In this document: in pieces, positions 1 to 7,979 of the stretch
How positions within the stretch are numbered: position 1 is the first letter of the stretch
How the letters are laid out: every line of letters starts with the position of its first letter
Assembly: GCA_002361235.1 (NCBI GenBank)
Contig: DESI01000012.1
Location: forward strand, 1-28,169
DNA: 28,169 nucleotides
Reading direction: 5' to 3'
Source of the DNA: Porphyromonadaceae bacterium UBA3318
GTDB taxonomy: Bacteria; Bacteroidota; Bacteroidia; Bacteroidales; Muribaculaceae
Program-made: the position numbers and the translations under genes
Notes under the pieces: generated by a model
Seen by the model: the letters and a program-made list of their open reading frames with translations, nothing else
Told to the model about the DNA's origin: nothing
The model's database searches: none

Positions 1-195
1 CGATGTCAGCAGTTCCCGTGCCTTCTTTTTATATCTGTTGAGGCGATGGTTGACTTCGATTATGCGTCGGTCTCCTCTGGCTTTGCAGCACAGGCACCGC
101 AAAGGGCAACCATTGCAGTTCCGAGCCCGGTATCGTGCGTTTTCGCTGCGGTATCCGCTTGCAGTCTTTGAACGGGAGGTACCGATGCGCTGCAG
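1..195 (-). mobile_element. IS1182-like transposase fragment, cut by the window edge
   Basis: Reading the minus strand from about 195 down to 1 gives an open frame with the pattern CNGCPLRCLCCKARGDRRI, then IEVNHRLNRYKKKARELLTS. A C-x2-C-x4-C-x2-C cluster followed by R-x-IEVNH-x-LN and KARE-x-L is, from memory, typical of the C-terminal half of IS1182-type DDE transposases of Bacteroidetes. The catalytic N-terminal half is missing, because upstream the same frame runs into a sialate O-acetylesterase N-terminus. The rest of the C-terminus lies outside the window. This is therefore a 5'-truncated transposase remnant. No terminal inverted repeat or target duplication could be located. The family call rests on recalled motifs, not a search. 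Confidence 0.6.
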
Positions 196-291
196 TATCA
201 CGCCGTCGCTCAATATGGCCGGAAGCCTGACTGTGGCGTTGACGGCTATGACCGTTGCGAGTAAGCTTAGAATGATAAGTTTCGTCTTCAG
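190..291 (-). pseudogene. Sialate O-acetylesterase N-terminal remnant, fused in frame to transposase
   Basis: The minus strand from 291 reads LKTKLIILSLLATVIAVNA (a signal-peptide-like segment), then TVRLPAILSDGVILQR. The motif VRLPA-[IL]-[LF]-SD-x-[MV]-[VI]-LQ is the conserved start of mature sialate O-acetylesterases (SGNH-type secreted esterases that remove O-acetyl groups from sialic acids or plant glycans). The protein should continue with a beta-rich domain, but after LQR the frame switches to transposase sequence. The expected ATG is CTG at 291-289, with an in-frame TAA two codons upstream, so normal initiation appears lost. I read it as a broken gene. A sequencing or assembly chimera is also possible. 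Confidence 0.55.
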
Positions 292-329
292 GTATTATCA
301 GGTTAAATTATTCTCGTCATATCGCAAGA

Positions 330-337
330 CAAAGGTA
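330..337 (-). promoter_or_regulatory. Possible Bacteroidetes -7 promoter box upstream of the remnant
   Basis: The minus strand carries TACCTTTG, matching the TAnnTTTG consensus of the Bacteroidetes primary sigma factor. The only TTG upstream (352-354) is 14 bases away, shorter than the usual spacing of about 19-20. The box is about 39 bases upstream of the CTG that replaces the start codon of the esterase remnant, so it is probably the surviving promoter of that gene. Confidence 0.4.
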
Positions 338-487
338 CTCATTTTTTTTGTCAATCGCGCATAAAGAGACGTGCAAAAAAGAGGAAATGAGACAAACGGA
401 AACAAATGCGCAACAAAAATGGGTGATGATGCAACATATTTTATGATTTAGAAAACAAATTATAGTAAATAATACAGATTAATTAGG

Positions 488-495
488 TAATTTTG
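488..495 (+). promoter_or_regulatory. Possible -7 box for the ECF sigma gene
   Basis: TAATTTTG matches TAnnTTTG and lies about 92 bases upstream of the annotated start of the sigma gene. No clear -33 TTG was found at the expected distance in the AT-rich sequence upstream. The rest of 365-587 is an AT-rich spacer in which I see no gene. Confidence 0.4.
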
Positions 496-587
496 CAATG
501 TCTGAAACAACGCTGCGGCAATGATATGCGCAGTGGATTTCGATTGAATGGAAACCTGAAGAACTTCGGAATCCCACACTTGGGAAA

Positions 588-1127
588 ATGGGTTCCTTAA
601 CACTACCAAGCGCTATGCAGACAGAGATGTCAACAGATGGAATCAGCTTCGAGAAGTTTTACAAAAAAAACTTCGATAACTTGTGCAATTATTTCAGAAG
701 CCGCATTCCGGTGGGTGAATGTGCCGAGGATATGGCGCAGGAAGCCTTCATGAAAATGCTGGAGAACAGGATTGAGGTCAACAGTCATTCCTGCTGTCTG
801 TTGTATGCGATAGCGCGCAATCTTGTAGTAGATTCCATCCGGAAATATTACCGCAGGGAGAATATTGAGACAGCCGTAAAGGAACGGATGCCTTTATCGG
901 CCAATCTGGTAGAGGACGAGGTGCATTACCGCGAGCTTGAGCGGAACTTCATGCGCGAGATTTCTAAACTTTCGCCGCAGCGCAAGATAATTTACCGCAA
1001 AGTCGAATTAGAAGATCAAACCGCAGGCGATGTCGCCGAAGAAATGAGCCTCGGACTGCGCACAGTCAACAATCAGCTGTATCTGGCGCGCAGAATCATC
1101 AGATGCTCGCTGCAGGCCATAGGATAG
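588..1127 (+). CDS. ECF-type RNA polymerase sigma factor
   Basis: A 179-residue sigma-70-family protein of the extracytoplasmic-function type, expected to direct RNA polymerase to a small regulon. Region 2 spans about residues 21-90, with the hallmark AEDMAQEAFMKML at 46-58 and ARNLVVDSIR at 76-85. Region 4 spans about 125-175, with a helix-turn-helix around VAEEMSLGLRTVNNQLYLAR (149-168). The length is normal for the family. The start is uncertain: ATG at 588, 615 or 627 are all possible, and the last two would put the usual short lead before region 2. No FecR-type anti-sigma gene follows; instead come 27-bp repeats and a palindrome. Its targets and inducer cannot be read from the sequence. 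The two glycosidase genes downstream are possible targets only by proximity. Confidence 0.9.
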   Translation: MGSLTLPSAMQTEMSTDGISFEKFYKKNFDNLCNYFRSRIPVGECAEDMAQEAFMKMLENRIEVNSHSCCLLYAIARNLVVDSIRKYYRRENIETAVKERMPLSANLVEDEVHYRELERNFMREISKLSPQRKIIYRKVELEDQTAGDVAEEMSLGLRTVNNQLYLARRIIRCSLQAIG

Positions 1128-1138
1128 GGCCGCTATTC

Positions 1139-1219
1139 GGAATATTCTGCCTGACAATCCGTTAGGGAATATTCACTTTGATAAACCTATCAGGAATATT
1201 CACTCCGACAATCCGTTAT
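1139..1219 (+). repeat. Three tandem 27-bp repeats after the sigma gene
   Basis: The palindrome-containing core GGAATATTC begins at exactly 1139, 1166 and 1193, giving three contiguous 27-bp units. Units 1 and 3 also share GACAATCCGTTA in the second half, and units 2 and 3 share GGAATATTCACT. Unit 2 is the most diverged in its second half (GATAAACCTATCA). The array starts 11 bases after the sigma factor stop codon. A 27-bp head-to-tail period without spacers does not fit a CRISPR array. It could be an operator array, a minisatellite or part of a small mobile element. Confidence 0.85.
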
Positions 1220-1226
1220 TAATTAT

Positions 1227-1406
1227 GAGTATGTTTACTTTTAACACGAATAAATATTTTTGATTACTTTTCTTTCCTTCAAAGGTCTTTTTGGTGATTA
1301 TCGCCAAGTCTCGTCGGTCACATAGCCCGCTATGCTCCCTTCTCGACTTGCGATAATCCCTCAAAAATCCTCTTTGAATGAAAGAAAGTTAAAAGTAAAC
1401 ATGCTC
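1227..1406. repeat. 180-bp imperfect palindrome, MITE-like
   Basis: The ends form an inverted repeat: 1227-1245 against 1388-1406, 19 bases with one mismatch, including a perfect 15-base stretch. Further in, 1269-1310 pairs imperfectly with about 1345-1387 (shared TTTCTTTC, TTCAAAG, TTTTTG, GATTATCGC and AAGTC blocks), with an extra 22 or so bases in the left arm. The centre carries CATAGC-CC-GCTATG at 1321-1334. The whole element could fold into one long hairpin. It contains no reading frame and ends 28 bases before the GH43 start codon, so it probably lies in or just upstream of that leader. A non-autonomous mobile element (MITE) or a structured RNA are the main readings. Confidence 0.7.
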
Positions 1407-1434
1407 TAAGAGAAACCACAACAATCAGAACGAT

Positions 1435-3030
1435 ATGATATCATTACGTAAAAGCGCGTTGTTGCTGACGCTGTGTGCGGCGGCAATAAGCTCATCACAT
1501 GCCCGAAATCCCTATCTGCCGTTAGGAGAGTGCATACCCGACGGCGAGCCATACGTGTTCGAAGATCCCGACAATCCCGGATCGTACAGAGTATATATAT
1601 ATGGCTCGCACGACCAGACGGGCAAGATGTACTGCGGACTGGATCAGGTAGTGTGGTCGGCGCCGGTAGACAGCCTCGACAACTGGCGATATGACGGGGT
1701 GATATTCGAAAGCAAGCTGGACGCAAACGGTAAGAAACTGTTTGCGGACGGACATGGCGACGTGCTGTATGCTCCCGACGTGGCCGTGAAGAGCAATGCC
1801 GACGGCAGCAAGACATATTACCTGTATCCTAACGTACAGGGCGAACGCAACAACCTTGTGGCCAAGTCGTCGAGACCCGACGGTCCGTTCACGGTGTGCA
1901 ACTGGGATCCGAAAGACCCTAAGAAGACCATCGGACCCTTTGCTTTCGATCCTGCCGCATTCGTGGACGACGATGGCAGGGCATACGGCTACTGGGGTTT
2001 CAATCAGGGATATGCCTGCGAACTGGACACCGCCACGATGGCTACGGTAAAGCCCGGTACCCAAATAGTCAAGACCCTTCCCGGTAAGGACACGGTGAAT
2101 CAGTTCAGATTTTACGAGGCATCGTCCATGCGCAAAATCAAGGACAAGTACGTATTAGTGTATAGCCGATGGACCAACGACGGCGAGGATGGACTTCCCG
2201 GCTCCAACTATACGCTGGCGTATGCATGGAGCAACACTCCGTTAGGTCCCTGGACATACGGAGGTACCATAATCGACGGCCGCGGCATCGAGAAGATACA
2301 TGGCAAAAACGTGCCGACAGCCGTGCCGAACGGCAACACTCACGGCAGCATCTGTGAGATAAACGGCAAGTGGTGGGTGTTCTATCACCGTCAGGCCGAT
2401 ACGAACGAATACTGTCGTCAGGCCATGGTAGCGCCGATAGACGTTGAAGTGTTTGAGGGTCCCGATGGTTTTGTCAGGATAAGTCAGGGCGAATTCACCT
2501 GCGAGGGTTTCGAGACCGAAGGCCTGAACCCCTTCAAGTGGACGCCGGCCGGAATCGCGTGTTATTTCACAGGTCCGACGCCCGCGCATCAGGAGTACCC
2601 CAATGTGGTGTATTCCGGCTCGCACTCAAAGGTGATACGCGCCGCCTACGACGGCAAGTCGGATCCCTACGCACCGGAGCGTGACCGCTGTCCGCTGGTG
2701 AACAACACCGCCGGCTCGAAGGTCGGTTACAAATACTTCAACTTCTCGGATACCTACGGTAATCCGGGAACGAAGCTGGAGGTGAAGTATGTGCCTGAAG
2801 GAGTGGCCGGCACTATGGACATATATCTTGACGCTCCGTGCAAATGCCGTGGTGCCGTCAAGATCGGCACACTGCAGATTCCGGCTGAGACAGGAGGGAT
2901 GCGCACCGCCACGGTAGATGTGCCAAACCTGCAGTATTACAACGGCAAGCACGCGCTGTACTTCGTGTTCAATTCCGAGGCCCAAGGCAAGTCGCTGTGC
3001 GAATTGGAAAGTTTCAGATTCGTGAAATAA
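1435..3030 (+). CDS. Secreted GH43-family glycosidase with C-terminal CBM6-like domain
   Basis: A 531-residue secreted protein. A signal peptide covers residues 1-23 (hydrophobic LLLTLCAAA, cleavage after SSHA). A five-bladed beta-propeller of the GH43 family follows: IPDGEPYVFED places the likely catalytic base at D36, FDPAAFVDDDG the pKa-modulating D172, and YEASSMRK the general acid E228. From about residue 370 to the end a beta-sandwich resembling CBM6 is likely (GTMDIYLDAP, GKHALYFVF). GH43 enzymes remove arabinofuranose, xylose or galactose from plant polysaccharides; the exact substrate cannot be assigned. The GH95 gene begins 26 bases downstream and is probably co-transcribed. No SusC/SusD pair is in the window. 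Confidence 0.88.
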   Translation: MISLRKSALLLTLCAAAISSSHARNPYLPLGECIPDGEPYVFEDPDNPGSYRVYIYGSHDQTGKMYCGLDQVVWSAPVDSLDNWRYDGVIFESKLDANGKKLFADGHGDVLYAPDVAVKSNADGSKTYYLYPNVQGERNNLVAKSSRPDGPFTVCNWDPKDPKKTIGPFAFDPAAFVDDDGRAYGYWGFNQGYACELDTATMATVKPGTQIVKTLPGKDTVNQFRFYEASSMRKIKDKYVLVYSRWTNDGEDGLPGSNYTLAYAWSNTPLGPWTYGGTIIDGRGIEKIHGKNVPTAVPNGNTHGSICEINGKWWVFYHRQADTNEYCRQAMVAPIDVEVFEGPDGFVRISQGEFTCEGFETEGLNPFKWTPAGIACYFTGPTPAHQEYPNVVYSGSHSKVIRAAYDGKSDPYAPERDRCPLVNNTAGSKVGYKYFNFSDTYGNPGTKLEVKYVPEGVAGTMDIYLDAPCKCRGAVKIGTLQIPAETGGMRTATVDVPNLQYYNGKHALYFVFNSEAQGKSLCELESFRFVK

Positions 3031-3056
3031 ATAGAGAAATATAAACAAGATATATA

Positions 3057-5504
3057 ATGAAAAAGAGAATAGTATTGGCAGGAGCAGTGTTGCTCGCGGC
3101 ATCGGGAATGCAGGCGGGCGAGCTGAAGCTGAAATATGACAAGCCGGCCAAATACTTCGAGGAGGCCTTGGTGATAGGCAACGGAACGTTAGGAGCTATC
3201 GTTTACGGCGACGAGTTCGGCGAACGACTGTCGCTCAACGACATTACGCTATGGAGCGGGGAGCCTCGTCCCGAGTCGTTCGATCCCGAGGCATACAAGA
3301 CAATCCCGGAGATCAAGGCCGCATTGGCGCGCGAGGATTATCGTGCCGCCGACTCGCTTCAGCGCAAGGTGCAGGGATACTATGTGAACAACTATCTGCC
3401 GTTAGGTACGTTTACCATCGACTATCTGAACCGTCATCCCGCAGCAATAGACGCCCTCGACGAATTCAATAGGAAAGGAACCGGCGTGACGGGCTATCAC
3501 CGCGAACTCGACATAGCCAAGGCCAGGGCCTCGGCCGGATACAGCGTGAACGGTTATCCGGTGGAGACGGAATACTTCGCATCCGCTCCCGACTCGGCAA
3601 TTGTGGTGAGGATCACCACGGCCGATCCCGCCGGTTTCGATGCCGTGATAGGACTCGACTCGCAGCTGCCCCACACCGTGACGGCTACTGCCAACGAGCT
3701 GTCGTCGACCGGTTATGCTCCTTATCTCGGACTTCCCAGCTACACACGATACGAGACCAAGAATTACTACGACCCCGAACGCGGTATGCGTTTCAATACG
3801 TTGCTGCGCGCCGTGAACGAGGGTGGAAGCCTGACTAACACTTTAGGTAACAGACTTGAGACCAAGGGAGTGAAGACACTGACCGTTTACCTGACCAATG
3901 CCACCAGTTTCAACGGCTTTGACAAGAATCCCGCCACCGAAGGCAAGGATTACAGGAAGATAGCCCGTAACCGTCTGAACCAGGCCATGACACACACATA
4001 TCCGCAGATATTGGAGCGTCACGAGGCCGATTATACCAAGTACTTCGACCGCGTCAAGGTGGATTTCGGACAGACTTCCGCCGACATCGCCGCTCTGCCG
4101 ACTGACGTTCAGCTGCTGCAATATACCGACAGGAACCAGAAGAATCCCGACTTGGAGGAGCTTTATTTCCAGTACGGACGCTATCTGATGATAGCCTGTT
4201 CGCGCACCGAAGGAGTACCCGCCAACCTGCAGGGACTCTGGAACGAATACCTGTTGCCGCCGTGGAGCGCCAACTATACGATGAACATCAACCTTGAGGA
4301 GAACTACTGGCCGGCCGAGACCACAAACCTCAGTGAGTTCCACCAGCCTCTGTTCGGATTCATCAAGGCTCTGTCCGGCGAAATCACCGGTCAGAAGACC
4401 GCCAAGGATTATTACGGCATCGACAACGGCGGCTGGGCTGCTGGTCACAACTCCGACATCTGGGCGCTTACCAACCCAGTAGGACTGCATGGCGGAGACC
4501 CTGTATGGGCCAACTGGAACATGGCCGGGGCGTGGGTGTCGTCACATATCTGGGACCACTACCTTTTCACTAAGAATAAGGAAGACCTGCGTCGCGACTA
4601 TCCCGCGCTGAAAGGTGCGGCCCTCTACTGTCTTGACTGGTTGACCGAGAAGGACGGAGAACTGATCACACCACTCGGCACATCGCCCGAAGCCCGTTAT
4701 GTGACGGACAAGGGATACCACGGCGCCACCTCATACGGAACGACAGCCGACCTGGCTATGATTCGTCAGTGTCTGATGGATACGCGCGACGCCGCCAAGG
4801 AACTCGGTACCGACAAGCAGTTGGTGAAGCGCATAGACAAGGTGCTGCCCAAGCTGCGCGAGTATAAGATCGGAGAACGAGGCAATATTCAGGAATGGTA
4901 TCACGACTGGTTTAACGAGGAACCCTGGCACCGTCATCAGTCACACCTGTACGGTATATATCCCGGCCGTCACATCACGCCTGAGGAGAATCCCGAACTT
5001 GCAAAGGCAGCCGAGCGTACGCTGGAGCTTAAGGGCAACGAGACTACCGGATGGTCTACGGGATGGCGCGTGAATCTGTATGCAAGACTGAAGGATGCCC
5101 CCAAGGCATATGATACATACAGGACTCTGCTGAAATATGTCAGCCCCGATAATTACAGAGGCAAGGACGCACGTCGCGGCGGAGGCACATATCCCAACCT
5201 GCTCGACGCCCACGCTCCGTTCCAGATTGACGGTAACTTCGGCGGCACGGCCGGTGTGGCAGAGATGTTGGTGCAGTCCACGCCCGAAACAATAACACTG
5301 CTTCCCGCACTACCCGAGGCTTGGAGCGACGGCAGCGTGAGCGGACTGCGCGCACGCGGAGGCGTGGAAGTCAGCATGACCTGGAAGGATGGCAAGGTTC
5401 AGACCGCCACGCTTAGCAGCGAGAAAGGAGCCAAGACCACCGTGACGGTCAACGGCAAGAAGCGGAAAGTCAATATTCCGGCCGGGGGGTCAATCACGAT
5501 TTAG
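3057..5504 (+). CDS. Secreted GH95 alpha-L-fucosidase / alpha-L-galactosidase family enzyme
   Basis: An 815-residue protein of full family length. A signal peptide covers about residues 1-20 (cleavage near GMQA). The N-terminal beta domain contains EEALVIGNGTLGAIVYG and LNDITLWSGEPRP. The (alpha/alpha)6 catalytic barrel contains NIN at 410-412, matching the two asparagines that activate water in Bifidobacterium AfcA, then NYWPAETTNL. LGTSPEARY gives the likely acid E545, and QIDGNFGG gives D725. GH95 enzymes remove terminal alpha-1,2-linked L-fucose, or L-galactose in some plant-directed members; the sequence alone does not decide which. Together with GH43 it suggests side-chain trimming of a plant pectin, arabinogalactan or xyloglucan, or of a fucosylated host glycan. 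Its last 11 bases overlap the end of the convergent bioGC gene. Confidence 0.9.
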   Translation: MKKRIVLAGAVLLAASGMQAGELKLKYDKPAKYFEEALVIGNGTLGAIVYGDEFGERLSLNDITLWSGEPRPESFDPEAYKTIPEIKAALAREDYRAADSLQRKVQGYYVNNYLPLGTFTIDYLNRHPAAIDALDEFNRKGTGVTGYHRELDIAKARASAGYSVNGYPVETEYFASAPDSAIVVRITTADPAGFDAVIGLDSQLPHTVTATANELSSTGYAPYLGLPSYTRYETKNYYDPERGMRFNTLLRAVNEGGSLTNTLGNRLETKGVKTLTVYLTNATSFNGFDKNPATEGKDYRKIARNRLNQAMTHTYPQILERHEADYTKYFDRVKVDFGQTSADIAALPTDVQLLQYTDRNQKNPDLEELYFQYGRYLMIACSRTEGVPANLQGLWNEYLLPPWSANYTMNINLEENYWPAETTNLSEFHQPLFGFIKALSGEITGQKTAKDYYGIDNGGWAAGHNSDIWALTNPVGLHGGDPVWANWNMAGAWVSSHIWDHYLFTKNKEDLRRDYPALKGAALYCLDWLTEKDGELITPLGTSPEARYVTDKGYHGATSYGTTADLAMIRQCLMDTRDAAKELGTDKQLVKRIDKVLPKLREYKIGERGNIQEWYHDWFNEEPWHRHQSHLYGIYPGRHITPEENPELAKAAERTLELKGNETTGWSTGWRVNLYARLKDAPKAYDTYRTLLKYVSPDNYRGKDARRGGGTYPNLLDAHAPFQIDGNFGGTAGVAEMLVQSTPETITLLPALPEAWSDGSVSGLRARGGVEVSMTWKDGKVQTATLSSEKGAKTTVTVNGKKRKVNIPAGGSITI

Positions 5505-6867
5505 TAGCCAGGATATAGACCGGAAGATAAGTTAATTTCGAGAAATCGGCACTCGGCGACAGTCGGGTGCCGTTTGTCTGTGACCCTGCCACGCCGGTGT
5601 GCTTCAGGTGCATCAGCAGATGACGCCGTGACGCGAATTCCATGCGTATCTCGTTGCGCTCAATGACCAGGGACTTCAGACCGGCTTTATGTAAAGCCAT
5701 TGTCAGCGATTCGACATCAGGATAGAGCAGTGGCGCAGGCCGCAATACGTCAAGTTCGCTGAGATTGCCGGGCAAGAATGTGGATATGGCCATGATGCCG
5801 TTAGGCTGCAGCAACCGTGCGGCATTATGTATGAACACCGGAATGTCGGCAAACCATTGTATAACGGACGAGGAGAGGATGACATCATACTTGGGCGTTG
5901 TGACATCGGCAGCTTTTACCGCTATCCATTCCTCGGCGTCAGTGACGGCGTAAGATTCGGAGGGTGCGGTATGAAACGGTCCTACATCTGTCAGGTCAAC
6001 GAAATCGGCATATTCCGGATGAAAGAGACGGCTCCATTCGCGTGTAAGGAAACCGGTGCCTGGGCCGATCTCCAGAACGCGGCGAGGCGATGCGGGCAGA
6101 TGCTGACGCAGCAAGGACGCCAGGCGCAGCGCAATCATCTGTTGCGGCAACGCGTGTGAATCGTAAGTGTCGGCTGCCTTGGCGAAGCGTGACGATACCA
6201 CGGAGGTATCGGCTATGACGGAGCGAATCAGGGCAGGAATGTCAATGAAATGGGCGCCCTCCATAGATATTGTTTCCGTACCGCATCCACGCCATGCCCG
6301 CTCCAAGTTTTGCGGCGGGAAGATACGGTCGCTCTGCGAGATATATGCGCGGTTCCACTTTATGCGCGGTTGATGTCCGGAATCAGACCCCGACGTCCAG
6401 CCGATAACGTTCTCCAGTTCGCGTGCCAGACATGAGGCCATGACGGTAGAGGGCTCCTCGGGAAAAATGGCACGGAATGTGGCTGCGTCAGGCATCGTGC
6501 GGCGACGGAACTTGGTGAGGTTGGCGGGATTGAGATTACGCGCCGTGCCTTCGAATATGGCTACGGGGATACCCGTATCATCGGACACGGGAGTGACCGT
6601 GCCGTTGATGGCGAAAGCGCGCGTGATGCGCTCAGGGTCAAGCAGTCTGTCGGCCATGTACACGCCCAACGACCAGGCGAACAGATAGATGGTGTCGTAT
6701 TGGTTCAGCCTGGACGAATCAAAACGGTCGTTGTTTATCTTGAACGCCACGGCCACATCCCAGCCGGGAATGTCCAGGCCGGTATATAGCTCCGGGCCGG
6801 TTCCCCAGCCGGTAAATATCAGTATGAGCCGTTTGCTGTCGGTATGCTTCAGAAAGCTAAGTATCAT
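5494..6867 (-). CDS. bioGC: Fused pimeloyl-ACP methyl ester esterase (BioG) and malonyl-ACP O-methyltransferase (BioC)
   Basis: A 457-residue fusion of two biotin enzymes. Residues 1-220 are a BioG-type (DUF452) alpha/beta hydrolase with nucleophile S66 in FAWSLGVYM, a candidate acid D180 in SQSDRIFPP and H206 in EGAHF. It frees pimeloyl-ACP from its methyl ester. Residues about 225-457 are a BioC-type SAM methyltransferase: RFAKAADTYDSHALPQQ, SAM loop VLEIGPGTG (264-272) and SSSVIQWF (332-339). It methylates malonyl-ACP so that it can enter fatty acid synthesis. One polypeptide thus holds both the opening and closing steps of pimelate synthesis. The ATG overlaps the bioF stop by 4 bases, suggesting translational coupling. 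Confidence 0.9.
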   Translation of the reverse strand: MILSFLKHTDSKRLILIFTGWGTGPELYTGLDIPGWDVAVAFKINNDRFDSSRLNQYDTIYLFAWSLGVYMADRLLDPERITRAFAINGTVTPVSDDTGIPVAIFEGTARNLNPANLTKFRRRTMPDAATFRAIFPEEPSTVMASCLARELENVIGWTSGSDSGHQPRIKWNRAYISQSDRIFPPQNLERAWRGCGTETISMEGAHFIDIPALIRSVIADTSVVSSRFAKAADTYDSHALPQQMIALRLASLLRQHLPASPRRVLEIGPGTGFLTREWSRLFHPEYADFVDLTDVGPFHTAPSESYAVTDAEEWIAVKAADVTTPKYDVILSSSVIQWFADIPVFIHNAARLLQPNGIMAISTFLPGNLSELDVLRPAPLLYPDVESLTMALHKAGLKSLVIERNEIRMEFASRRHLLMHLKHTGVAGSQTNGTRLSPSADFSKLTYLPVYILATKS

Positions 6868-7979
6868 TCTGCCAGAATATTCAGTAGTTTGTCAATGTCT
6901 GCATCGGAAAGCGATGCGTTCAGAGATATGCGAAGCCGTTCCGTTCCGGCCGGGACGGTCGGACGACGTATGGGTAACGCCAGAATCCCTTTAGCCTCAA
7001 GGGCTTTTGACTTCCGAATCGCTTTGGCCGCATCGTATGTATAGAAAGGTACGATAGGAGTGTCGCAACCGGGAGTGCCGAGAGTTTCGTGAACACGTCC
7101 CGAGATGTCACTCAGATGCTTGCGCTCAGCCTCCATGCCGACCAGCCTGTCTATGGTGATAATGCTCCATGCGATGTTGGCCGGAGGGAGCGCCGTGGAA
7201 AATATGAAACTGCGGGCCGCGTTGATGAAATAATCCTTCAATTCCGGCGACACGACGCAGAACGCTCCTGAGGAACAAGCCGCTTTGCCGAGTGTGCCCA
7301 TTATAATGTCCGCCTTGTCAATGAGGCCGAGTTCCTCGCAAAGCCCGAGTCCCTGACGGCCACGGACGCCGAAAGCGTGGGCCTCGTCGACATACAGCAG
7401 CACATTGTCGTAGCGGTCGCGCAGCGCGGCAATCTCGCGCAACGGGGCCATGTCGCCGTCCATGCTGTAGATTGACTCCACCATTACCACAATCTGGCTG
7501 TAACCGGGCGCCTCACGTTGTAAGATAGTTTCCAAAGCCAGGACGTCGTTGTGCCTGAAGCGCTTGAAGTTGCAGCGGCCTTGTGTCAGGCCGTCTATCA
7601 TGGAGGCGTGCACCAATTTGTCGGCCACGAAAAGCGTGCCGGGAATATTGAGTGACGATACGATGCCCGTGTTGGCGTGATAGCCGGAATTGAACAGCAA
7701 TGCCGGACGACCATACAGCTCCGCAAGCCTGTCCTCCAGCCGCCTGTGTAAGTTCTGGTCTACCGATAACAGGCGTGATGCTGACGCCGAAAAAGACGCC
7801 TCCGGAAAACGTGTATCAAATTCCTTGCGCATTTCCGGCATTAGGTGTCGCAACCCCATGTAGTCATTGCTGCACAGGTCAAGTATATCCGACTCGGAAC
7901 GGTCGGCGGGTATGGAGCGCAGGCGCGATTCGTCGCGGAATCCCTGCAATATCTTTTCGTAATTCAGAGTGCGGCTCAT
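6864..7979 (-). CDS. bioF: 8-amino-7-oxononanoate synthase
   Basis: A 371-residue PLP enzyme of the alpha-oxoamine synthase family that condenses pimeloyl-ACP (or -CoA) with L-alanine. Visible family features are LDLCSNDYMGL near the N-terminus, FNSGYHANTGIVSSL, the aspartate-containing YVDEAHAFGVRG that contacts the PLP ring, and the Schiff-base lysine K232 in MGTLGKAACSSGAF. The length is slightly below the E. coli enzyme. The gene overlaps bioA upstream (ATGA) and bioGC downstream (ATGA), so three proteins are made from a tightly coupled message. Confidence 0.93.
   Translation of the reverse strand: MSRTLNYEKILQGFRDESRLRSIPADRSESDILDLCSNDYMGLRHLMPEMRKEFDTRFPEASFSASASRLLSVDQNLHRRLEDRLAELYGRPALLFNSGYHANTGIVSSLNIPGTLFVADKLVHASMIDGLTQGRCNFKRFRHNDVLALETILQREAPGYSQIVVMVESIYSMDGDMAPLREIAALRDRYDNVLLYVDEAHAFGVRGRQGLGLCEELGLIDKADIIMGTLGKAACSSGAFCVVSPELKDYFINAARSFIFSTALPPANIAWSIITIDRLVGMEAERKHLSDISGRVHETLGTPGCDTPIVPFYTYDAAKAIRKSKALEAKGILALPIRRPTVPAGTERLRISLNASLSDADIDKLLNILAE

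Noticed and set aside
38..364. A 108-codon plus-strand frame at the left edge
   Set aside because: The minus strand here carries recognisable esterase and transposase motifs, so this frame is a shadow.
1139..1219. CRISPR array
   Set aside because: The units are contiguous 27-bp repeats without spacers, only three in number, and no cas gene is near.
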